Program-made: the position numbers and the translations under genes
Notes under the pieces: model-generated
Database searches by the model: none
What the model was told of the DNA's origin: nothing
The model's input: only the letters and a program-made list of their open reading frames with translations
Shown here: positions 38,908-48,156 of the stretch, piece after piece
Numbering within the stretch: position 1 is the first letter of the stretch
Layout: each line of letters opens with the position of its first letter
Assembly: GCF_003944835.1 (NCBI RefSeq)
Contig: NZ_RWIV01000001.1
Coordinates: forward strand, 1,155,501-1,219,500
Length of the DNA: 64,000 bases
Source of the DNA: Bacillus sp. HMF5848
GTDB taxonomy: Bacteria > Bacillota > Bacilli > Bacillales > HMF5848
Reading direction: 5' to 3'

Positions 38908-38936
38908 TATTTGACTTTGAAAAGGAGGAAGCGGTG

Positions 38937-40460
38937 ATGGGTAAACGAGTAATTGGTTTGTTCCTAATACCGTTTCTTCTTTTTTATTCTGTTGCATCCG
39001 TGCAGGCAGTTGAAAAAGAAGAACGAGCTTGGCAGGACGAAATCATTTATTTTATGATGGTAGATCGATTTAACAATGGCGATACCACCAATGATTATCA
39101 AGTGTTTGAACATAACCTTAAAGCCTATAATGGTGGAGACTTTCAAGGGATTACTGAAAAGCTCGACTATTTAAAGGATATGGGGTTTACAGCTTTATGG
39201 TTAACACCGGTCAATAAAAACGAGCCAGGTGGCTATCATGGTTACTGGTACGAAGATTTTTATGATACGGAAGAACATTTTGGCTCACTTGATGAATTTA
39301 AAAAGATTGTTGATGAAGCTCATAAACGCGATATGAAGGTTATTCTTGATATCGTCGTTAATCATACAGGATACCAACACCCTTGGATTCAAGAAAAGCC
39401 GGATTGGTTCCATGAGAAAAAAGATATTTTTAACTGGGCAAATCAAGACGAGGTTGAAAACGGATGGTTGTTTGGGCTACCTGATTTAAATACAGAAAAT
39501 CCTGAAACACGACAATACTTACTAGATATGGCGAAATGGTGGATTACAGAAACCGATATCGATGGGTATCGTCTAGATACTGTAAAACACGTACCGGTGG
39601 ACTTCTGGGAAGAGTTTGAAAAAGAAGTAAAATCGGTTAAAGAAGATTTCTTTTTACTCGGAGAAGTGTGGCACGATGATCCACGCTATATCGCAAACTA
39701 TCAAGGCGCACTTGATGGATTTGTTGATTATCCATTATTTAATGAAATGACAAAAGTGTTTGCAGAGCCTAATCACAAACTAGGTGGACTTGCAAACATT
39801 TGGAAAAGAAACAATGCATATTATGAAGACCCATTTTTAATGGGGAACTTTATTGATAACCATGACAATGTGCGCTTTACTCGATTAGCTTTACAAAAAG
39901 GGCAGGATCCTGTCACGCGCTGGAAACTTGCACTGACTTATATGTACGGAGCACCTGGTGTTCCTATTATATATTACGGTACAGAAGCTGCAATGGATGG
40001 TGCCAATGACCCTGATAATCGCCGAATGATGGATTTTACGCAAGTAAATGAAGAGCTGCAAACACATATAAGTAAACTCGCGAAGGCGCGTTCAGAGCAT
40101 GATGTTCTTCGTCGCGGTGAGCTTGACGTTATATATGAAGAAGGCGGCTATTCCATTTTTAAAAGAACACTTGATAACGAAGTCGCGCTTGTTGTTATCA
40201 ACAATTCTGATGAAGCGCATGAGGCTTTGTTGACAGCAGAAGACATTGGTGAAGATAAGCAATTAATAAGCTTATTAAATGAAGTAACTGTGAATGCTAA
40301 CAACGATGGATATAGCATTTCTATGGAGCAAGAAACGTCTAACATTTTTCTAGTGAAAGACGCACCTGCTAGTAACATCATTCCTATTCTATTAGGTGCT
40401 GTTGCGGTATTGATGTTTGCAATAGGCTTACTATTAGCTAGGAAACGAAAGAACAATTAG
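38937..40460 (+). CDS. Secreted alpha-amylase with a C-terminal membrane anchor (GH13)
   Basis: A 507-residue extracellular GH13 enzyme. A signal peptide (ending VQA) is followed by the barrel with DIVVNHTGY, DGYRLDTVKHV (nucleophile), LLGEVWHDD (acid) and GNFIDNHDN, and a short beta domain. The C-terminus has a hydrophobic helix (IPILLGAVAVLMFAIGLLLA) and then RKRKNN. This predicts an enzyme tethered to the outside of the membrane, feeding starch fragments directly to MdxEFG. GTG 38934 lies next to ATG 38937; AAGGAGG spacing favours 38937. It is the fourth gene of the mdx operon. Confidence 0.9.
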   Translation: MGKRVIGLFLIPFLLFYSVASVQAVEKEERAWQDEIIYFMMVDRFNNGDTTNDYQVFEHNLKAYNGGDFQGITEKLDYLKDMGFTALWLTPVNKNEPGGYHGYWYEDFYDTEEHFGSLDEFKKIVDEAHKRDMKVILDIVVNHTGYQHPWIQEKPDWFHEKKDIFNWANQDEVENGWLFGLPDLNTENPETRQYLLDMAKWWITETDIDGYRLDTVKHVPVDFWEEFEKEVKSVKEDFFLLGEVWHDDPRYIANYQGALDGFVDYPLFNEMTKVFAEPNHKLGGLANIWKRNNAYYEDPFLMGNFIDNHDNVRFTRLALQKGQDPVTRWKLALTYMYGAPGVPIIYYGTEAAMDGANDPDNRRMMDFTQVNEELQTHISKLAKARSEHDVLRRGELDVIYEEGGYSIFKRTLDNEVALVVINNSDEAHEALLTAEDIGEDKQLISLLNEVTVNANNDGYSISMEQETSNIFLVKDAPASNIIPILLGAVAVLMFAIGLLLARKRKNN

Positions 40461-40472
40461 TGGAGGTTAGTC

Positions 40473-42809
40473 ATGCTACAAGATACGAGTTTTGCTATAC
40501 ACCCAGGACATAGCAAAAAACTGCAAAATTCAGACTACCACGATGTAGGAAATGTATTAGAAGTCACTGAAACAGCAAACGGCGCCACTATACGCTGTGA
40601 GTTTGCCAATATCGGCATTCGCTTTTACCGAGACGATATTGTGCGAGTTGTTATGAATGCGTTTGGGTCAGTGGCATGGAAAACAAGTCCTGCTGTCATT
40701 TCAGAACCAAATGCTGTGGAGGTCAACGTCACACAAACTGATGACGCTGCTACGATTACATCATCAGCAATTCAAGTTGTGCTACAAAAATCGCCTTTAC
40801 GTATAACGGTGGAAGATGCTAATGGCACTGTTATAGTGTCTGAGTCAGAAAAAGGTATGGGCTACAAGCCAACAAAAGAAGTCATATGCTACAAAGAAAT
40901 GACAGAACAAGATCATTTTTACGGCTTTGGTGAAAAAACAGGCTTTTTAGATAAACGTGGTGATAAGCTTGAAATGTGGAATACCGATGTGTATGCACCA
41001 CATAATCCAGAAACGAATGCACTGTACGAATCGATTCCGTTTTTTATGACACTTCGTGAAGGAAAGGCATACGGACTGTTTTTTGATAATACATTTAAAT
41101 CAACATTTGATTTGCAAAGCTCTACGAACTCTTTTTCGTTTGGCGCGGAAGGCGGCCAGATTGATTATTATGTCATGGCTGGTCCACAACCAAAGCACGT
41201 TTTAGAGCAATATACAAGCATAACGGGGCGTGCACCAATCCCTCCGAAATGGGCTTTAGGGTATCATCAATCGCGTTATAGCTATGAAACAGAGACGGAA
41301 GTTCGTGAACTTGTAAAAACTTTTAAAGAAAAAGGAATTCCGTTAGATGTCGTACACTTAGACATTCACTATATGGATGGCTACCGTGTTTTCACATTTG
41401 ACCGCGATCGCTTTCCTACTGTTGAAAAATTAATAGAGGAATTGCGTGCGGACGGTGTTCGTATCGTACCAATCGTAGATCCAGGAGTCAAAGAAGACCC
41501 TGAGTATCCAGCATACGCAGAAGGTGTTCGCCAAGATATGTTCTGTAAGTACCTTGAAGGCAACATATATTTTGGCGAAGTGTGGCCAGGCAATTCAGCA
41601 TTCCCTGATTTTACGAGTGAAAGAGCTCGTAAATGGTGGGGTGAAAAGCATGCGTACTACACCGACCTTGGTATTGAAGGTATATGGAACGATATGAATG
41701 AACCAGCGATTTTTAATGAAACAAAAACGATGGACTTAAAGGTCATGCACGACTATGATGGCGATCCACGTACTCATCGTGAGCTTCATAATATATATGG
41801 CTTAATGATGGGGAAAGCCACATATGAAGGTATGAAAGACCAGCTTGCAGGTCGTAGACCATTCCTGCTTACAAGAGCTGGATATGCCGGTGTACAACGC
41901 TACGCGGCAGTATGGACTGGAGACAACCGCAGTTTTTGGGAGCACTTGCAGTTATCAATTCCGATGTGTATGAATCTTGGTATGTCAGGCGTACCATTTA
42001 CAGGCCCTGACGTTGGAGGATTTGCACATGACTCGAACGGCGAGCTGTTAACGCGCTGGACACAAGTTGGAACGTTTACTCCATTTTTCCGTAACCATAG
42101 TGCGATTAACACACTACGCCAAGAGCCATGGTCGTTTGGTGAAAAGTATGAAGCTATTATTAAAAAGTACATTCAGCTGCGTTACACATGGATGCCACAT
42201 CTATATTCATTATTTGCTGAAGCGAATCAAACTGGCTTACCTGTGATGCGTCCGCTTGTGTTAGAATATCCAACGGACGAACACACATTTAATTTGTCAG
42301 ATCAGTTTATGATCGGCAGCAATGTTATCGTTGCACCAATCCTACAACCAAGTGTGAAGCATCGTGTTGTGTACCTTCCAGAAGGACAATGGGTGAACTA
42401 TTGGACAGACGAAGTACTTGAAGGCAACAAACATCACCTTGTCGAGGCTGATTTAGACGTATTACCTATTTTCGTAAAACAAGGAAGCTTTGTCGCTCAC
42501 GGTGAAGCAGTATCTTCTACTGCTTTTGAAAATGAAACGTTAACACTTCACTTTTATAAGTCTGAAGCTGGTAGAAGTGAAATGGTTCTATACGAGGATG
42601 ATGGCACGACATTTGCTCATGAAAACGGTGAGTTTTTGAAACTATACGTTGAGGCCAATGTGGAAGAAACGAATGTAAAAGTGTCAGTTCGCTCAGACGG
42701 ATCTTACACACCAGCATGGAAGCAAATCCAGCTTGTTGTGCATAGTGGTAGAGCCGAGGATAACATTACCATTGATAGTGAGCTCAATATAGAGATAATT
42801 AATAAATAG
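40473..42809 (+). CDS. GH31 alpha-glucosidase
   Basis: A 778-residue cytoplasmic glycoside hydrolase family 31 enzyme. It has an N-terminal beta domain, HLDIHYMDGYRVFTFD, the catalytic nucleophile Asp in GIWNDMNEPAIFN, the region TRAGYAGVQRYAAVWTGDN carrying the acid/base Asp, and GPDVGGFAHD. It probably releases glucose from imported maltodextrins or isomalto-branches. There is no signal peptide. It starts 12 bp after the amylase gene with a TGGAGG site, in the same operon. A hairpin with AGCCGC/GCGGCT arms follows at 42820-42844 without a T-run. Confidence 0.9.
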   Translation: MLQDTSFAIHPGHSKKLQNSDYHDVGNVLEVTETANGATIRCEFANIGIRFYRDDIVRVVMNAFGSVAWKTSPAVISEPNAVEVNVTQTDDAATITSSAIQVVLQKSPLRITVEDANGTVIVSESEKGMGYKPTKEVICYKEMTEQDHFYGFGEKTGFLDKRGDKLEMWNTDVYAPHNPETNALYESIPFFMTLREGKAYGLFFDNTFKSTFDLQSSTNSFSFGAEGGQIDYYVMAGPQPKHVLEQYTSITGRAPIPPKWALGYHQSRYSYETETEVRELVKTFKEKGIPLDVVHLDIHYMDGYRVFTFDRDRFPTVEKLIEELRADGVRIVPIVDPGVKEDPEYPAYAEGVRQDMFCKYLEGNIYFGEVWPGNSAFPDFTSERARKWWGEKHAYYTDLGIEGIWNDMNEPAIFNETKTMDLKVMHDYDGDPRTHRELHNIYGLMMGKATYEGMKDQLAGRRPFLLTRAGYAGVQRYAAVWTGDNRSFWEHLQLSIPMCMNLGMSGVPFTGPDVGGFAHDSNGELLTRWTQVGTFTPFFRNHSAINTLRQEPWSFGEKYEAIIKKYIQLRYTWMPHLYSLFAEANQTGLPVMRPLVLEYPTDEHTFNLSDQFMIGSNVIVAPILQPSVKHRVVYLPEGQWVNYWTDEVLEGNKHHLVEADLDVLPIFVKQGSFVAHGEAVSSTAFENETLTLHFYKSEAGRSEMVLYEDDGTTFAHENGEFLKLYVEANVEETNVKVSVRSDGSYTPAWKQIQLVVHSGRAEDNITIDSELNIEIINK

Positions 42810-42925
42810 AATGGTTGGAAGCCGCTTGTTGATAGCGGGCGGCTCTCCTAGAAACTTGCAGATCGCTCCATGATTTTAATTGAGGCGCTAGCACGTTTCT
42901 TGAGAGATGGAGAGGTGGTGAAAGT

Positions 42926-43972
42926 ATGGCAGTAACTATAAAAGATGTTGCGCGCGTGGCAAACGTATCGCCTTCGACTGTATCAAGAGTCATAGCCAAT
43001 AACCCACGCATAAGTGAAAAAACAAAGGTTCGCGTTCGAGAAGCGATGCGTGAGCTTGGGTATCATCCTAATATGATTGCTCGCAGTCTTGCAAACCAAT
43101 CTACACAGGCAATTGGGGTGGTAATGCCTAATTCAGCGGATAAGGTACTACAAAACCCGTTCTTTCCTGAAGTATTGCGTGGTATTAGTAAAAGTGCGCA
43201 TGACAATGATTATGCACTTTACTTTACAACTGGTGAAAGCGAAAAAGAAATAGCCGATGGTGTACTGAAAATGGTACAGGGCAAGCGTGTAGACGGAATC
43301 GTGTTGCTTTATTCAAGAATGGATGATGCGGTGCTTAATTTCTTATTTGAAGAAAACTTTCCGTTCGTCATGATCGGTAAGCCATACAAAGGAGCAGAGA
43401 CTATATCGTACGTCGATAACGACAATTACGGTGCTGCGATGGAGGTAACCGATTACCTACTATCACTTGGACATACTCGCATCGGATTTATCGGCGGTAG
43501 TCCAAACTTTGTCGTAACGATTGAGCGTATGCTTGGCTATAAAAAAGCTTTACACGAGGCTGGAATAGAGTATGTAGATGACTATGTCATTCACGGTGAG
43601 TTTTTAGAAGAAGGCGGACAAGAGGCAATGAAAGAGTTACTTGCCTTACCAGAGCCACCCACTGCACTATTAGTAGCCGATGACCTAATGGCAATCGGGG
43701 TACTAAACTTATTAGATAAAATTGATAAAACAATCCCTAACGATATCTCACTTGTTGGGTTTAACAATATTTTATTATCACAAATATCACGCCCTCCATT
43801 AACGAGCGTTGATATCCAAATTTACCAACTAGGCTATCAAGCTGGTAAATCTTTAATAGAAGAAATAGAAACACCGAGCGAGGTGGCCAAACGAGTGATT
43901 GTTCCACATAAGCTGGTGAAACGTCAGTCATGCACACCTATCGAGAGTGTTAGAACTAGTTTGTTAGGTTAA
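42926..43972 (+). CDS. mdxR: LacI-family regulator of maltodextrin use (MdxR/MalR-like)
   Basis: A 348-residue repressor. The N-terminal helix-turn-helix and hinge read TIKDVARVANVSPSTVSRVI and GYHPNMIARSL. A periplasmic-binding-protein-like effector domain follows (IGVVMPNSADKVLQNPFFPEV, GHTRIGFIGG, LLVADDLMAIG). It is located inside the maltodextrin cluster, so it is the likely reader of the TGCAA-N4-TTGCA operators at 34648, 35157, 35208 and 44096. The ligand, probably a maltodextrin, is inferred. Confidence 0.88.
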   Translation: MAVTIKDVARVANVSPSTVSRVIANNPRISEKTKVRVREAMRELGYHPNMIARSLANQSTQAIGVVMPNSADKVLQNPFFPEVLRGISKSAHDNDYALYFTTGESEKEIADGVLKMVQGKRVDGIVLLYSRMDDAVLNFLFEENFPFVMIGKPYKGAETISYVDNDNYGAAMEVTDYLLSLGHTRIGFIGGSPNFVVTIERMLGYKKALHEAGIEYVDDYVIHGEFLEEGGQEAMKELLALPEPPTALLVADDLMAIGVLNLLDKIDKTIPNDISLVGFNNILLSQISRPPLTSVDIQIYQLGYQAGKSLIEEIETPSEVAKRVIVPHKLVKRQSCTPIESVRTSLLG

Positions 43973-44055
43973 TAGGTAGTAAGTTCATTAAACCGTAACT
44001 TGTTTATATAAGCTAGTTCTGATATTCTTTCAATATCATTTAATTTATTTTACGT

Positions 44056-44082
44056 AAAAAGCTCGGTTTATGCCGAGTTTTC
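44056..44082 (+). terminator. Terminator after the LacI-type regulator gene
   Basis: CTCGG/CCGAG stem extended by A-T pairs, loop TTTATG, then TTTTC. Confidence 0.7.
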
Positions 44083-44095
44083 TATAGATGATAAA

Positions 44096-44109
44096 TGCAA
44101 TCGATTGCA
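44096..44109. promoter_or_regulatory. LacI-family operator upstream of mapA
   Basis: Perfect palindrome TGCAATCGATTGCA, 32 bp before the mapA start. It matches the bbmA and mdxE sites. Confidence 0.72.
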
Positions 44110-44140
44110 CTAAGCTAATACTACTATTGAGGTGAAAAAA

Positions 44141-46465
44141 ATGAAAAAACTATTTGTTGCAGACGAATGGAAAGTTATTGAGGAAGGTTTACACCCAGAA
44201 GACAACCGCCTTGCAGAATCAATTATGAGCTTAGGAAACGGCCAAATGGGAATGCGCGGCAACTTTGAAGAAACATACAGTGGTGATACACACCAAGGCT
44301 CTTACGTTGCGGGCGTTTATATCCCAGACAAAACGCGTGTTGGTTGGTGGAAAAACGGATACCCAGATTACTTTGCAAAAGTACTAAACAGCATTAACTA
44401 CATTGGTATTCGTGTATTTATCGATGGCGAAGAGCTTGATCTTGCTAAAGCTGAGGTTCGCAACTTCCGTCGTGAATTAAACATGAAGCATGGTTACTTA
44501 TTCCGTTCATTCACTGCTGTTGATTCAAAAGGCCGTGAAACAGAAGTAGAAGTCATTCGCTTCATAAGTATTGTTGACCAAGAAGCTACAGTTATTTCTT
44601 ACAAAGTAACACCAGTTAACTACAGCGCTACACTTACGTTCGTACCATACTTAGATGGTGATGTGCGTAACGAAGATTCAAACTACGATGAAGATTTCTG
44701 GTTACCAGTTAGCCATGACATTACTCGTTGTGCGGGAACATTAACTATGCGTACACATGAAAACAAATTCAACGTACCACAGTTTGACGTAGCAGCTAGC
44801 ATGAAAATCCGTGTAATCGGTGGCGAAGTAATCAACGTTAATAACATCGCGAACGAAGAATACGTAGCAAACGAAATCGAAGTAGATGCATTAAAGAGTC
44901 AACCAGTTACTCTTGTAAAATATGTTGGTGTGACGTCAAGCCGTAACTATGAGCTTGATGAAGTAGCAAAGGCTGCTGAAAAAGTAGCGTGTGCGGCAGC
45001 AGAAAAAGGCTTCATGGCAATGTTCGAAGAGCAACAAGCAGCTTGGGAAGCTCGTTGGATGGATGCTGACGTAACAATCGGTGGCGACACTGAAGCACAG
45101 CAAGGTATTCGCTTCAACTTATTCCAATTATTCAGCACTTACTTCGGTGAAGACCCACGCCTAAACATCGGACCAAAAGGCTTCACTGGTGAAAAATACG
45201 GCGGTAGCACATACTGGGATACAGAAGCATACTGCTTACCAGTATACTTAAGTACTGCTGACTCTAACGTTTCTCGTAACTTGCTTGTATACCGTCATAA
45301 CCATCTTGAAAAAGCAAAAGAAAATGCTGCGAAGCTTGGCTTAGGTGGCGCATTGTACCCAATGGTAACTATGAACGGTGAAGAGTGCCACAACGAGTGG
45401 GAAATCACGTTCGAAGAAATTCACCGTAACGGTGCGATTGCATACGCAATCTATAACTATGTAAACTACACAGGCGACAAGAGCTATCTTGGCGAATACG
45501 GCTTCGACGTATTAGTAGAAATCAGCCGCTTCTGGGCGAGCCGCGTACACTACAATGCGAAAAAAGACGTATACATGATGCACGGTGTAACAGGACCAAA
45601 CGAATATGAAAACAACGTAAACAACAACTGGTACACAAACCGTATTGCAGCTTGGACACTAGAGTACACTCGCGAAGCACGCGACTACTTAGCTAGTGCT
45701 GAAGCTGATCGTTACGCTGAACTTGTGGCAGCACTTGGTTTAACTGACGAAGAGCTTGCTAAATGGGCAGAAATCGAAGAAAAAATGTACTACCCAATCG
45801 ACGAAGAAACAGGCCTAATCTTACAACAAGACGGTTTCTTAGATAAAGATCTGAAGCCAGTAAGTGATCTAGATTCAGCAGATCTTCCATTAAACCAAAA
45901 ATGGTCTTGGGATCGTATCCTTCGCTCTTGTTTCATTAAACAAGCGGACGTATTACAAGGTATGTACTTCTTACATGACCAATTCACGGCAGAACAAAAG
46001 AAACAACACTTTGACTTCTACGAGCCAATGACAGTACATGAGTCATCATTATCACCATGTATTTACTCAATCATCGCTGGTGAAATTGGTTACGAAGACA
46101 AAGCATACGAGTTATACCTACGCACAGCTCGCCTAGACTTAGATAACTACAACAACGACACAGAAGATGGATTACACATCACATCTATGGCTGGTTCATG
46201 GTTATCAATCGTTCAAGGCTTCGCTGGCATGCGCGTAGCAGACGGAGCATTAAGCTTCGCACCATTCATTCCAAAAGCTTGGAACGGCTACTCATTCAAG
46301 ATCGTCATCCGCGGACACCACATCAAAGTCAACGTAACAGTTGATGGCGTAAAGGTATCTCAAGAAGGCGGCAGCGACTTCGCTGTGAAAATCTACGATG
46401 AAACAGTAACAATTCCAGCTGACGGTGAAGTAACTGTTGAATTAAGAGGATTAGTACAGCAGTAA
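44141..46465 (+). CDS. mapA: GH65 maltose phosphorylase
   Basis: A 774-residue glycoside hydrolase family 65 enzyme. It probably cleaves maltose with phosphate to glucose and beta-glucose 1-phosphate in the cytoplasm. Motifs include SLGNGQMGMRGNFEE, YGGSTYWDTEAYC, the catalytic acid Glu in VTGPNEYENNVNNNWYTN, and LYPMVTMNGEECHNEW. The GTG at 44132 is part of the TTGAGGTG site, so ATG 44141 is the start. No beta-phosphoglucomutase gene follows, unlike many Bacillus clusters. The last codons and stop form the start of a downstream repeat. Confidence 0.9.
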   Translation: MKKLFVADEWKVIEEGLHPEDNRLAESIMSLGNGQMGMRGNFEETYSGDTHQGSYVAGVYIPDKTRVGWWKNGYPDYFAKVLNSINYIGIRVFIDGEELDLAKAEVRNFRRELNMKHGYLFRSFTAVDSKGRETEVEVIRFISIVDQEATVISYKVTPVNYSATLTFVPYLDGDVRNEDSNYDEDFWLPVSHDITRCAGTLTMRTHENKFNVPQFDVAASMKIRVIGGEVINVNNIANEEYVANEIEVDALKSQPVTLVKYVGVTSSRNYELDEVAKAAEKVACAAAEKGFMAMFEEQQAAWEARWMDADVTIGGDTEAQQGIRFNLFQLFSTYFGEDPRLNIGPKGFTGEKYGGSTYWDTEAYCLPVYLSTADSNVSRNLLVYRHNHLEKAKENAAKLGLGGALYPMVTMNGEECHNEWEITFEEIHRNGAIAYAIYNYVNYTGDKSYLGEYGFDVLVEISRFWASRVHYNAKKDVYMMHGVTGPNEYENNVNNNWYTNRIAAWTLEYTREARDYLASAEADRYAELVAALGLTDEELAKWAEIEEKMYYPIDEETGLILQQDGFLDKDLKPVSDLDSADLPLNQKWSWDRILRSCFIKQADVLQGMYFLHDQFTAEQKKQHFDFYEPMTVHESSLSPCIYSIIAGEIGYEDKAYELYLRTARLDLDNYNNDTEDGLHITSMAGSWLSIVQGFAGMRVADGALSFAPFIPKAWNGYSFKIVIRGHHIKVNVTVDGVKVSQEGGSDFAVKIYDETVTIPADGEVTVELRGLVQQ

Positions 46466-46645
46466 TTGAGTGAGTGCAACGTGAAACCGGGGATGGAATT
46501 CCTAGAAGATTGATGTGCAAGAGTAATTGCATGCAACGTGTATTTGAGGATGGAATTTCTCTCAGGGTAGATTTGCAACAGTAACTGCTTGTAACGTGAA
46601 TTCTAGGCTGAAACCCTTTGAAAAATAGATGTGCAACAGAAATTG
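46454..46645 (+). repeat. Degenerate repeat of about 58 bp that begins inside the mapA 3' end
   Basis: Three full units and a partial one. Unit 1 starts GTACAGCAGTAATTG, which is the last two mapA sense codons before the last Gln-stop junction plus the stop codon (TAA 46463-46465). Later units start GTGCAAGAGTAATTG (about 46512), TTGCAACAGTAACTG and GTGCAACAGAAATTG. Each full unit also carries TGCAACGTG or TGTAACGTG, then GGATGGAATT or a variant. Confidence 0.85.
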
Positions 46646-46703
46646 GATAGAAGTTATCCTTCAAGATGATTTTGACGCTTGATCCCCCCTTAAAATAGAT
46701 ACG

Positions 46704-46740
46704 AACAGGACCGAAACTTTTTGTTTTTGGTCCTGTTTTT
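46704..46740 (+). terminator. Terminator downstream of the mapA repeat
   Basis: AACAGGACC and GGTCCTGTT form a perfect 9-bp stem, with AAAC/GTTT also able to pair inside, followed by TTTTT. Confidence 0.88.
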
Positions 46741-46810
46741 GTGTTTTTTGGGCAATATATCGTTTTCACCCGTATATTTAACCGCTGATTTGTCGATGTG
46801 TGATGACTTA

Positions 46811-46907
46811 TGTCGGTACAATGTACCAACATAAATCGATGGATTTTGCAGTACTGATATAATAGGGTTTTTAAGAAACTATAATTTGTCGGTACCACGT
46901 ACCGACA
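46811..46907. repeat. Two REP-like palindromes in the mapA-thi interval
   Basis: TGTCGGTACA-A-TGTACCAACA at 46811-46831 (one mismatch) and TGTCGGTAC-CAC-GTACCGACA at 46887-46907 (perfect arms). The TGTCGGT/ACCGACA ends match the palindrome at 25712-25738 next to the RAYT gene. The rest of 46741-47127 has no gene. Confidence 0.65.
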
Positions 46908-47127
46908 ATACCCGACAAAATACTAGCGTTTCTGACAAAGAAAATCGATGAAAAATTACTATAAACCGCTATTTTCACTTTCCTTCACTTGAAACAGTGC
47001 CAGGCAGTCCTTCCGCCATTCAACAGATCAACCATACACAAAAAGCATCCCACATCCCCAACACATTCTCTCTTTACGAATACGAAAAAATAACTTAAGA
47101 TGTTAGTAACTTAATATGGAAAATGCT

Positions 47128-47220
47128 ACTAGGGGAGCCCAAGGCGTGGGCTGAGAGAAGAAACGTACCTTTTTTGACCCTTCGGACCTGATCTGGATCA
47201 TACCAGCGTAGGAAAGTAGG
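47128..47220 (+). ncRNA. TPP (THI element) riboswitch
   Basis: The aptamer has all conserved parts: AGGGGAGCCC, the GGCTGAGAG core, ACCCTTCGGACCTGATC, then CTGGATCATACCAGCGTAGG and AAAGT. It binds thiamine pyrophosphate. A terminator hairpin about 45 bp downstream is the likely expression platform. The controlled genes are an SDR oxidoreductase and thiM, thiD and thiE. Confidence 0.97.
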
Positions 47221-47264
47221 CGAGCGCGCACAGCGTCATGCTCATCAACTACCCAAGTCAGGTC

Positions 47265-47286
47265 CCAGACGGATCTGGCTTTTTTG
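47265..47286 (+). terminator. Riboswitch terminator of the thi operon
   Basis: CCAGA and TCTGG pair across CGGA, followed by a run of T residues. It lies between the TPP aptamer and the first gene, as expected for termination when TPP is bound. Confidence 0.8.
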
Positions 47287-47358
47287 CTGTAAAAAATACA
47301 TATCAGGTTCCGAGCATATTAAGTCATCCACAATACTTAAAAGGAGGCAGGATGCAAA

Positions 47359-48120
47359 ATGAATTTACGAAATCAAGTGGTACTTGTGACAGGTGGAAGT
47401 CGAGGCCTGGGCGCCGAAATGGTAAAGGCGTTTGCTCGTGAGGGCGCGCACGTTGTGATCAACTATTACCAAAGTGAAGCGAAGGCGCACGACCTTCAAC
47501 GCAAGCTAGGTGACAATACAATAGCAATTAGAGCGGACATCAGAGATCACGAAGAGGTCAAACAGTTATTTTTACAAGCAAAAGAACGCTTTGGTAAGCC
47601 AATCACAACGGTAGTCAACAATGCACTTGTCGATTTTCGCTTTGACCCGGTTACAAGAAAGGCAGCTGATCAAATTGCGTGGCGCGATTACCATGTGCAG
47701 CTTGAAGGTGCTATTCGCGGTGCGCTAAACACAATTCAAGCCGGGCTCGACGATATGAAGGAACAGCAATTCGGCCGCATCATTAACATTGGCACGAACT
47801 TGTTCCAAAACCCTGTCGTCGCTTATCACGATTACACCACGAGCAAAGCCGCACTTCTTGGTTTTACAAGAAACATGGCCCAGGAGCTTGGCGAATTTGG
47901 CGTGAACGTGAATATGGTGTCAGGTGGTTTGTTAAAAGTAACGGATGCTAGCGCGGCGACATCTGCGGAAGTATTCGGGTTAATTGAAGCATCCACACCA
48001 CGAAGAAAAGTGACAGAGCCGGCTGAGGTTGCAGATGTCGCTGTATTTTTAGCATCACCATGGGCGCGAGCGGTAACGGGACAAAACTTAGTGGTCGACG
48101 GTGGATTGGTGAAGGATTAA
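47359..48120 (+). CDS. Short-chain dehydrogenase/reductase in the TPP-riboswitch operon
   Basis: A 253-residue classical SDR. It has the NAD(P) motif VTGGSRGLGAEM, the TVVNNAL strand, the active-site pair YTTSK (Tyr and Lys about residues 157-161) and the PG-like NVNMVSGGLL region. The usual catalytic Ser is replaced by Thr in INIGTNLF. It resembles FabG-type 3-oxoacyl reductases, but its place as first gene after a TPP riboswitch suggests a thiamine-related substrate. It is separated from thiM by a 21-bp repeat array. The function is unproven. Confidence 0.82.
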   Translation: MNLRNQVVLVTGGSRGLGAEMVKAFAREGAHVVINYYQSEAKAHDLQRKLGDNTIAIRADIRDHEEVKQLFLQAKERFGKPITTVVNNALVDFRFDPVTRKAADQIAWRDYHVQLEGAIRGALNTIQAGLDDMKEQQFGRIINIGTNLFQNPVVAYHDYTTSKAALLGFTRNMAQELGEFGVNVNMVSGGLLKVTDASAATSAEVFGLIEASTPRRKVTEPAEVADVAVFLASPWARAVTGQNLVVDGGLVKD

Positions 48121-48156
48121 ACACTTAGCGCATCGCAATGACTTTTTCAAAACGGG

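Noticed and set aside
46329-46898. 189-codon minus-strand frame after mapA
   Set aside because: It spans the mapA end, a repeat and a terminator, and has no ribosome-binding site or recognisable domain.
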